Assembly: GCA_037974665.1 (NCBI GenBank)
Contig: CM075768.1
Coordinates: forward strand, 3,312,501-3,376,500
From: Ehretia macrophylla
Taxonomy: Eukaryota > Streptophyta > Magnoliopsida > Boraginales > Ehretiaceae
Length of the DNA stretch: 64,000 nucleotides
Reading direction: 5' to 3'
Both the position numbers and the translations under genes were made by a program. The notes beneath the pieces were generated by a model. That model had not been told where the DNA came from, did not search any database, and saw only the letters and a list, made by a program, of their open reading frames with translations. The number at the start of each line of letters is the position of its first letter. Position 1 is the first letter of the stretch. Of the stretch, positions 37,123 through 46,754 are shown in pieces.

Positions 37123-40100
37123 TGATAGCTAATCAAAACACATAGTTTTGTTACGTAACAATATTCATTAGTTTTCAACAAATCATTTTCTAAACGGATG
37201 CTCTTATCGCTTTTAGCTCAAATGTACAATTTTCTCATTCCTAAAACAATTAATATGATTTAAAAAAATGCTAATTTGAATTAATTAAGTGGTTGAAAAG
37301 CGTGATAAATAGTAACCACATAAGCAACAAGCAATGCATAGTAAAAATGCGCAAATAGTAGATGTAACAGTAAATAAATGTATGGTGAAGTTCTCGGGCG
37401 TCACACTAATTCTGTAAGAGAATCGCTTAGATTCACTCCAAATCTCCTTGAATTTGCTCAAACATGCAAACCCTAATTTATTCATATAAGTATAATATTT
37501 AGCCATAAAAACTAGCATAACACTACGCAAGTAACTCGCATAACACTTTAACATACATTACTTTAATTTAAAGCTAAGTGACGTGCTTTAAAGCTTTGCT
37601 TGATTCCATGAATTGCAATTATCTCTTATTAGCTAAGCATTCATTTTTATATAAGTAGCATGCATAGAAGCATTATGTAATTAATAGCACTTGACACCTT
37701 TGATTTCAAGCCATATCCTTTATAGCTACATTTAACTATGCATATTCAATCAAGTTAGTAACCAAGGTATACCTTAAAACATAATCACATCCACCTTATA
37801 ACTAAATAATCATCATTATGTAGATATTATGACATTCTTTAACTATAATCATTTAACTTTATTCAAAAGATTATGCTTTCAAGCTAGTTACTGCGTTTGA
37901 ACAAGGAACATAAAATATGATATGAATTAGTAGCAACTTCAATAAAGTAACAAAACATATTCGAGAATCAAGCTATTACATGTATTCCATAGCATTTTCT
38001 TCCACCATGATACAATCAATCAATAAAGCTATTAGTTCATACATTTCCTCCTTACAACTAGCTAATGGCTTGCACAAAGAAGAACTCAATCAACTCAAGA
38101 AAAGAATATTCAACTAGTATGCTATAGTTAGGTGCAATTAAGATAAATATAGTTTCACCAAAACTAACTCAACTACATTTAACATGCTAGCTAGCTTGCT
38201 AATTCGCTTGAATTATCTTGATAACACATAATATAAGCAAATGAAATCAACATGCATTACTTTTGGTAACATAAATCACACTATGCATTCTTTATCATTC
38301 TTTAACTCTAAAACTTGCAACTAAACTAGATTCAATACTCATTAAACACTGTAGCTTCAAAAACACCTTTAATTCATAAAACCCTTAACTAAATCAACTA
38401 GGTATATAACTTTAACTTGTCCAATTGTTGTACAATGCATACTAAAGATCAAAGGCCATTAAAAGACTACTAATTGCTAACTTTTAAACCTATCTAGCCA
38501 TCAAAACCTCAAAAATCCCCAAGCAACACAAAGGAGTCAAATTGCCACATGGGATTTTACTTGGATTTCTTAGTTGTTTCTTGGTTCATAAATCAAATGA
38601 AGCCTAATTATACCAATATACACTTCATTCAAGCATTGAATCAAACACTTGATCTTCAATTTCCACCTAACACATCAAATTTTGATCTATAATAAAAATA
38701 ATCATATAAGTTTCTACCATTAGCAAAAGAATGTTCTCACACTCATGATATACTAGATAGACATTTATATAAGCTCAACTCTATTTAACCACCAAAAGAA
38801 GATCAACTACCAAGAACATTTTCAACACTTAACATGTAAAATTTCACGAAAGCAAGCTCATTTTCCAACTTTCTAGCAGAAGCTTAACTTTATCCAATCA
38901 TCTACCTATGCTAATGACCTCCAAATTCTCTGATTTTTGCGTATAAACGTATCTCTTCAAGTATAGTTAATTTTAGGTTCAAACGGTGCTCAATTCCGAG
39001 TTAAATTCCAAAGTTATAACCCTTACCGCGCAACTACGCATAGCTGGGCAGAACCAGCGATTTTCTCAGACACATTTCGGAAATAGCTAAATCGGAGGGT
39101 CAAAAACGTTAGAATTAGCCTTAGTCCTAGAAATCAACATTTTCTCTAAACTTCCTGATCTAACTACTGTGTAAATTTCGTTAATTTTCAAGCTTGTTTA
39201 CTATGTCAAAAAGACCCTGAAAAACAGGGGTAGTGCACTGTTCTGAATTTGCAAATTATTGCTCTACTTCATCTTCTAGCTAATTCATTACATTTTCAAG
39301 GCTTTAGATTAGCATGGAAAACACTTCTATGCTTCATTTAGAACTTGTATCAAACACATCACATGCATTAACATTCTTCTTTCTTATTTTCAGCAACAAC
39401 AACAACTAAATCAAAGAATCCTCCAAGTAAGCTAGCAACAACACTTAACCATCATACAATCATCATAAGAATCAAATTAGCTAGCTAAATCAAAGCATAG
39501 ATCATCTTATTATAACATTTACATAACTTAACATTCTAAAAAAAAACCCAAGAAATACACCAAAAATGTAACTCCTTACCAAGCACAAGTAGAAATGCAA
39601 GCTAGATGCATTAAGATGAGCTTTTTCTCCCTTTTCCTTCCTTTTTCTCCTTCTTCTTTCCTATTTTCGGCCATGAGTGTGTGTGTGAGTGTTTTCAGCG
39701 TATGTTTGTGTGTGTGTGTAGAGATCAATTTTTGTGTGTATGTAGTGTTGTGTTTGTTTTTTGTGTATTTTATATGCTAATATGTGTGTATATGTATGTA
39801 TATTAGATGACTAAATGAGCTAATAAGTGGTTGGGCTAGAATTAAATGTAATTGGGCTTATATAACTTAGTAAAAATTTAGTTAGGAAGCTCAAGGCCCA
39901 AAAGCAATTAAACTATCACTATTCACTTGGGGACACTAAACACATTTTTTTTTTCTCACACTCAGGACATGCAATGCACATTCTAACAATGAATAAATAC
40001 ATTATATATAAAATATAATAAAGAAAAAAATACTAATTTTGGAAAATAAAATAGTTTACAATTTCACTCCGGGCTCGAATCTTCTAATTCAGTAATTGAA

Positions 40101-40911
40101 ATTTATAAAAGGTTAGCAATTAATTACAGAGATATAATTTCAAATAAATATAATTATAAAATAATTACCTCAAATTAATTAATTAAATACATTTTGCACA
40201 TTTCCGAAAATAAAAGAAACCATGTAAGGAAATATGTAATACTAGTTAATTAAAATCACCTAATCATGCACTTTTATTTAAATGAAACACATAGACATAT
40301 ATAATTAAATATTAATCACTACATGAAAGGTTCGGGTTGTTACACCGTGATTGGATGTTTTACCTTGTACTGATTGATATATGTGGATTTATGTAAATTA
40401 TTTGAATAACTTAGCTTGTAATCTACTTTGAGATCATAGAGGTTTTGTATGTAATTGTATTTGGTTCAGAAGGTGGTATTAAGTCTTGTAAGATTTAGTA
40501 GTTAATAGTTGGCCTGTAATAACTTTAGTGGTTTTCTTTAATTGTTTAGATGGCTCGCATGCTTGTATGAGATTAATTGGAAATGGAATGATTGACTTAA
40601 AATATAAGAATGTTAAGTAGATAAGATTAGAGTGATAAGATAAACGGATTATGACATAGGATTTCAACAGTTAAAGAAATATATGATTGTATGTTATATT
40701 ATGCTGGAATAGTAAGGCCCAGATGGCCTTATAGACTTGGGAAGTTGTGAGATGAATGTTGTGTATTGTCTTTGTGACTATTTCCTTTGCGTACAGGTTT
40801 TTGGATAAGCCTAGGAACAGGAAAAACTCCGTCCGTTTTTTCTTATTTTTCGTGACTTCAGGTTTTGGAATGGGGTTCTGGTCTTGTGAGGGATCGAGGT
40901 GTTACACCATG

Positions 40912-41513
40912 ACCCTATGGATCTTATTGGGCATCACTGTCTTGTTGTTCTGAGGGAGGCTAAGATTGATGCTGATGCGACTGGGGTGGATGAGGCAATA
41001 ATTGGGTCAATTGAGCGATCTGTTGCTGAAGCCTTCTATACTGCTCGTTCTACTATTCGATATGGCTCATGAACTGACCCCTTAATTCTGATGTTGCCCT
41101 ATTGACGGCTTCCTTCATGTCCTGCTATGTGATTCCACGAAAAGAAGATGGAACGTTGTGCACGAATCCTCCTATAGCCTGCGATCCTATATCATACAAT
41201 TGTCCCCCTCTAGCCGATCCACCTATTGCCTGGCAAAATAATGCGTCATGGTTGATAGGCGTTGCAGTCGAATCTCCTTGCGATGCCTTTGTGGCTTGCT
41301 CGACCAATTTGTTGTATGTGGCCTGCAATTAATACGTAACTATTGTCATTTTACTTTAATGTTAATTATTAATTATAGGACATAAATAGAAATAAATATA
41401 TGACATACCATGGTTTGTTCAGCCCTGGGGTCAGAGTATGGACCATCAGGGCCTTTCCTATGTACTTTCTCAAACATATCTGCCTTTGTCATTGGTCCGT
41501 TCGATTTTAATTC
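40912..41513 (-). pseudogene. Transposase_24-like (Ptta/En/Spm) gene fragment of the CACTA element
   Basis: On the minus strand, an exon at 41513-41409 encodes KADMFEKVHRKGPDGPYSD and is preceded by an AG acceptor. A GT...AG intron (41408-41323, 86 bases) follows. The next exon (41322 onward) encodes ATYNKLVEQATKAS... and a QAIGGSARGGQLYDIG segment, typical of the C-terminal half of plant Transposase_24 proteins. The frame meets a stop at 41127-41125. Beyond it the same frame still reads as plausible helical protein (KEAVNRATSELRGQFMSHIE) before another stop. No 5' exons are recognisable, so this is a decayed partial gene. It continues the CACTA element split by element C. Confidence 0.7.
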
Positions 41514-44184
41514 CTATAATAACATTCATCAAACAACAATTATTATATTAAATATTTATGCACATGGCTAGAATTGTATATATCATGCATTATGCATATA
41601 TTGTATATGCTAGTATATATGAGTATGTTATGTATGTATATGTAAGACATGTAAAATATCTAAGTGTACTAAGATATACAATATAGAACAAAAACAAGTC
41701 TTCTTCTCTCTTCTTTTGAGCTCACGGCACACGCACAAAAAGAAGAAGAAATTTTTTCTTTGTTCTAGCTTTGCTCTCAAGCTTGAATCATCATTAATAT
41801 TGCCTACCACAAACATGTTGATGATCAAAGAAGACCTATTCTTGCTTGTGTGGATAGCCTAGAACTCTTACACTTGTGGGAGAACTTGTCAACATTCAAG
41901 TGGCCAACATCTTCATATACGTTGTGATCTTCAAGAGGTATAGCTTGTATCATCCTCTTTATTACATATATTAGCCATATATATGTATTGATTATGTTAA
42001 CCAAATGAAATCAAGGTTAGGATTTTGGATCAAAGTATGCTATAATGCTAAATTTTTTGAAATTTGAGATTTGCTTCCACCTTTATTATAGCTATATAAG
42101 ATGCACAATCCTAATAGATCCTTCAAATAGAACTATAAAATTTTACAAGCCCAGTCTTAAATTTGATTAAATAATTTGGGATAGTCCAAAATATTTAATT
42201 TAATTTCCCTTACTGATTGATTCTAGATCCCTTATTTATGTGTGACCTCTCGGGTTAATAATTAATTAAAAGTGCAATAATATTAATTCAATTAATATAT
42301 TAAATAGAATTCTAATTAATTCCACAAGTCGTTAGTGACACCTAATACTATATCGTGACTACCCAACTAATGATGAAGTAGAATTATACGGACCCTTTAA
42401 ATATATAACTACCATATAATCAATTCCTTCTATCTTAACTGTCCTGATTAAGCGAGAGTCATGAATAGAGACGTCAAACTCTTTTTTTTCATCATATGAC
42501 TTAATCTAATTAATGTTGTAACTTGTAAATAAATAATAGAACATCATCTATTATTTAACCTCGTCCAAAGATTTCGAGTTACTTCGTTAATGGATCGTAT
42601 AGGATCCCTAAGCGACAGATTCCATATTGTGTACACTTATATCCCCATGTAGGAATGAGCCACAACCACTAAGCACATATACTAGTCCATGATTAGAATC
42701 GGGATTTAGTACTAGAAAATCGTAGTATCCCATACATGAGATAAATATGGTGTCTCAAGTCAAATGAGTATTTATACATTATATAATATACATTGAATTA
42801 TTGACAATTCACGTAATTCGACATATATGATCTATCAAGTCTAGTAATATATTCTCAACAATCACTTATACATCTATTAGTACAACATGATACTTGTTGA
42901 CTTTCTAATATTCATATTAAATTGGATAGTAGATTGAATGCTAACCTATTAGGATAAATTAACACCCAATTAATTTATCATTTGGTTAGGGACTATTTCA
43001 AGAATATTATTAATAGTAGATCTCGTTACTCATATTCCTAATATCTTAACAATCTACAAATATAATTCTAAGGGTTTTATTTCAATTAATCAATTACACA
43101 TTAATTAAAATAAATAATTTGCCCATTAAAGATAATACAAAATTCGTGTCTTAATAAATTATAATTAATTTGGTTTTTAAGAGACTAAGTCTAACTGAAT
43201 AAACGAACAACGAGCAAGGAAGAAGTAGTCCTATAAGATATACGTAGATTAGCAATAAGAACAATGAAATTCACTTTAATATGGATATTACAAGGGTTTC
43301 CATTGTTTGTTGCAAAGAAGTGGGCAGGTCAACTTGAACTCAACAGTTTCTTTCTAGAAGTATCCCATAAAACAAATTAAACCGAACAAACTCTCCCCTC
43401 ACTGTGATGCATGAACAAGACCACAAAGAAAAATACAGACATTTGAAGCACAACGCATTTATATTTATTACATCGAAGACTTTGAAATTCCACAGTTTGT
43501 AGTGGACGATCTAATTAAGAGGGCAGTTAGACTTTGATGTCTTCTCTGGTGTTGATTAAAAGTCTGGCAGCAATTCCGTGGTTTCTTTTCCAAGTCTTCT
43601 TCTGCTTACCTTTTATCTCTTGTTTGTTCATTTTGTTTTTTATTGCGTCGAAACGTTTTACAGATTTATATATTGTACCAGGAGAAGACAAGACTTCATT
43701 CAATGTTTAAGCTATATGAGAAGTACTGTTTGAGTTCTGTAATTGTAAATGTGTGACAAGATAACAGATCTATTAATAACGTTACGAGTGAGACCCCAAA
43801 AAACATATTCTATGTCAAATTAAAGTTAATATTTAATTGCCCGTGTGGGGTTCTTTGGCCACATGAGCATGCATCTTTTCGTGGCTTAGTATGTGATTCA
43901 CTCGAATTTCTAGGACAAAATACACGATCAAAATAACTTTACCTCTTCATGATTTGCAAATCTATTACTTTCTTTATACCTTTTTTTTTTTTTTTTTTTC
44001 CATAGTTTAGAATATACTACTAACCTCTTCGTTGTTTCTTACAAATTTGCCAGCTTCATCCCTCTTGTTAATGCTTGACGATGTCTAGTATTGTAAAATC
44101 CACGTTCAAAATATAATTTTACCCTTTTCTTGCATTTAATAATTGATTCAGTATAATCTGTCATTTTAAATAGTTAGTGTATAA
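41514..44184. other. Unassigned AT-rich stretch
   Basis: About 2.7 kb with no credible frame on either strand. Its left edge may be intron or upstream sequence of the CACTA gene. It holds a T run near 43981-43999 and several phrases typical of plant repeats, for example ACTTGTGGGAGAACTTGTCAA near 41875. I see no LTR ends, target duplications or inverted termini. It may contain old retroelement remains or host DNA. Confidence 0.5.
44180..44184. repeat. Target duplication TATAA, left of solo LTR E1
   Basis: TATAA is repeated exactly at 46755-46759. Confidence 0.9.
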
Positions 44185-46754
44185 TGTGAGACCTCATATT
44201 TTGCTTTATCTCGATTTGCGTGCTTTATTTCATTTTGCGTGAATTGACCTGTTTATGTGCTATATAATTTAGAATATGCTAAATAAGTGATTAATACTCT
44301 TAGTACATGCTAAGTGTGCATTCATGAAATTTTCATAAAAAACGGAATCAGAAATTTTATCGTCGGTTTTGGTGAATAGTATTTTAAACACCTGTCCGCT
44401 AAAATTTTTACAGGGGTGTTTTAAACATCTTAAAACCTAGTCCTCTATTATTAATAGACCCATGTTTGATAAAAATTGATTCTGAAACGGAATAGTAATT
44501 TAAATAGACTTTTCGGGCGAAAAATAGCGTTTTTGAGCCAAATAGTAATTTCTTCTAAACCCGATTCTTTCATTGACTTTCATTGACCTAGTATATATTA
44601 ATATAAATGTATTTATATGTGGTATTAAATGATTTTAGATTAATTGTGCATTCAATAGACATTTGAAAACAAATAATATGACTTTTCACATTCTTTTGCA
44701 GAAATCGCGTTTTTAGCCGACTCGGGTGAAATTGTTTGAATGTAAAACTTATTGTCACCTAAAAATAAACTACTTGAGATAGTTTATGTGTTGCATAATT
44801 AATTTGAGTAAGAGTAATCAAGAAAATGAATTAAAAGATAAGAAAACACTAAAAATAATTAGTTTCCACCTTTGACTTTTTTTTATTTGTTTGACCTTTA
44901 CTTAATATATCATCAACACACATTAAAAGCTCACAAAACACACTCATTTTACACACACATTACCGAAATTCCAAGGGGAGGCAAAAAGAAGGCATTTTCA
45001 AGGTTTTTCAAAGCATTTTTCACATAGATTTTGCAATTCAAGTCCAAATCACTTCATTCAAAGATTGATTTCAATTGTTGGGCATCCATTCTACACATTT
45101 CTTGCATCAAAACACATCAAAGGTGAGAGAAAAATTCTAGATCTCAAAAGTCATTTTTTTTATGTTTTTGCTTATAATTGCATTTTGAACCGTTATAATG
45201 TTAATTTGGAGTTATATTATTGCTCAGTACATGCCAGGGATCGTTTATGTGTATTACTACGAGATTTGAACCATTGTAGCGAAATTATTTATTTTTGGGT
45301 ATTTAAAGTTGATAAATTGACCATTTGGTGAATATCTTGAGTTGTTGTGATTGGAATCGATTGCAGTCGATTTCTAAAAATTTGTTAATTACGTGGTAGT
45401 GCCATTATAATGTTGAATTTTTGATTGCGATGTTTGGGTGAAAATCCAGAAATTTCAGCCTAGGTGCATTGAGGTTTTAGGGTTGTTGGAATTGATTTTG
45501 ATGTGTCTTGGTTGGTTTCCGAGAGGCCTAATGTAGTTGATTGAATAGGTGAGTGTTAGAAATTGATTTGGAGTTGTTTGGATTAGTAGAATGTAAGATA
45601 TGATTATTTGGAGTTTAGGTTGTCTTTCTTTAAATTGTTGAATTGAGCCTTAGTTGATTGGGTGGTATTTGAGTGATTGAATTGTGAGTTGTTGATGGTT
45701 AGACTAGGGTTAGATTACGTGGTTAATGCATGTTAAGTTGGATGGCTTACTTTGTCATCTAACTTAGTTGTTTGTTGTTTAATTGATTAGTTGATGTTAT
45801 ATTGATGATAATTTATGATTATTGATTGATGATTGATGAACTGGGAGCTAGGCAATTCTTCTAGATTGTCCTCCTGTGAATGATGTTTATTATTATTGTT
45901 GAGTCTTGGTATGTGTGTGCCACATCTCAGGCAGCATTGGGCTCTCGGATTGATAATGGCATGACTACCAGAGACTACCTCCAGCTCGCATGACGGAGGT
46001 GTCATGGAGGGCGAGGCTAGTGAGGTACCTCGGGTGCGTGAGTAATGGGGAGTTACAAGAAGAATGGTTGAGATCGTGATGGCGTTTGGAGCTACACCAA
46101 CTAGAGTATCCTTTATTGATTGGTCATTATAGTTATGTGTTTATATTGTTATTGATGTTTTATTGTGTGTTTACTGCTCAAAGGATCATTTCCAAGGAGT
46201 ATAGTAAATACTGTTAGAGATCTATCGGATCCTCACTGAGCTTGTTTTATATAAGCTCACTCTCTATTATTGCATGCATACAGGTGTTATTGAGCAAGAT
46301 TACGGGTACGTGCCTCAGGAAGCTGAAAATGTGCCTTACGTGGATGAGTCTTATGTGCAGGAGTCTTTGCTATGAGATTGTTTATAGTTATTGTAATATG
46401 ATGTATTGTAAAACCTACCTTAGTATGAAGACATATGTATGTTGACTTAGTAGTCTTTCTTTTGATCATGTTTAGATTACTAAGTTGGTTTTAATCTATT
46501 TTGCATTGTATACTAAAGTTAAGGTATTATGTTGGAACGGAGGCGTATAACTAAGAATGATTATTGTATAGTATGGTTATGTTGTATGTTGTTAACTTAA
46601 TTGATGAGTTGATTGTTGAATGGTTGAGGAGTTTGGTTGTATGATATTCTGAGAGGTTGGTTTAGAGCCTCGGTGTCTTAATTACTGTCATTATACTGCT
46701 GAAATTCTGTTGCGTCCTGACTGATTGTAGGTGGGGTCGAGTTGGGGCGTGACA
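44185..46754 (+). mobile_element. Solo LTR E1 (same LTR family as D and H)
   Basis: 2570 bp, from TGTGAGACCTCATATTTTG to GGGGCGTGACA, flanked on both sides by TATAA. No primer site or interior, so it is a solo LTR formed by LTR-LTR recombination. It is collinear with the 5' LTR of D (2572 bp) and with the LTR of H. Contents: W-box cores (CTTTGACT and TTTGACC, 44872-44896), a donor-like CAAAG|GTGAGAG at 45122/45123, CTTACTTTGTCATCTAAC near 45746, GGCATGACTACCAGAG near 45958, CCTCACTGAGC near 46232, and an acceptor-like ATACAG|G at 46283/46284. Confidence 0.92.
45123..46375 (+). other. Intron-like segment and 29-codon conserved frame in LTR E1
   Basis: GTGAG at 45123 and CATGCATACAG ending at 46283 enclose 1161 bases. 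From 46286 a 29-codon frame runs to TGA (46373-46375) and contains YGYVPQEAENVPYVDESYVQ. The LTR of H has a frame of exactly the same length and phase with a similar peptide, and D has GYVPQEAE...YVDES. Whether the RNA is spliced here is not known. Confidence 0.45.

Larger units (their letters stand above)
32430..37405 (-). mobile_element. Solo LTR K (chromovirus-type), nested in J and carrying a MITE
   Basis: It begins TGTAACGCCCCGATCC and ends TCGGGCGTCACA, with CTAAT on both sides and no interior. Net length without the MITE is about 4.48 kb. Its outer parts match element B's LTR: GGAGTCTCCCCTGTACCGTGG near 32530, GTGTACTCCGGATGTACCCC near 33270, AACAAAGTAGGTTGCCC near 33503. About 2 kb in the middle (about 33560-35540) has no counterpart in B's LTR and resembles J instead. 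The orientation is minus. On that strand the acceptor-like ATTTTAG near 33007 is followed by a short frame ending EFP and stop. Confidence 0.9.
31099..40344 (-). mobile_element. Solo LTR J (chromovirus-type), split by solo LTR K
   Basis: It begins TGTAACGCCCCGATCC and ends GGGTTGTTACA, flanked by CCGTG on both sides, with no primer site, interior or second LTR. It is therefore a solo LTR left by recombination between two LTRs. Removing K leaves about 4.27 kb. The orientation is minus, judged by similarity of its left end to the U5-side end of element B's LTR. It carries ACTCCGGATGTACCCCG followed by ATCCTACGACCCA (about 31970), GTAGCAAAGTAGGC (about 32190), a CCCTCACTGAGTAAC box, and TG-rich sequence at 39676-39800. 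Confidence 0.9.
23375..40906 (+). mobile_element. Element C: LARD-like non-autonomous LTR retrotransposon
   Basis: The boundaries are fixed by CCATG target duplications and TGTTAC...GTTACA ends. The LTRs are about 3.57 kb (left) and 3.64 kb (right, after removing insertion J). The interior between them is only 1073 bases, with a primer binding site, a leader, a polypurine tract and no coding capacity. Long LTRs with a short non-coding interior fit a large retrotransposon derivative mobilised by another element's proteins. The end of the interior still resembles the pol end of A and B (GAGGATGCAATTTGTTTAAGGGG), so a Tekay-type ancestor is likely. LTR stretches differ by roughly 5-8% by eye. 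Apart from the nested insertion it looks structurally complete. Confidence 0.88.
28015..40906 (+). repeat. 3' LTR of element C, split by solo LTR J
   Basis: The parts are 28015-31098 and 40350-40906, together about 3.64 kb, collinear with the left LTR. The break falls inside the short frame after the acceptor-like site (31049/31050). Sequence resumes as ATTGGATGTTTTACC exactly where the left LTR continues. The right end GGTGTTACA is followed by the target duplication CCATG. Confidence 0.9.

Noticed and set aside
41102-41332. Plus-strand 76-aa frame
   Set aside because: The minus strand of the same stretch encodes a better Transposase_24-like exon with matching splice sites.
43480-43505. CAGTTTGTAGTG near 43490 as the missing CACTA terminus
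   Set aside because: It matches TTTCTTGTAGTG only in part, lacks subterminal repeats beside it and has no matching target duplication.
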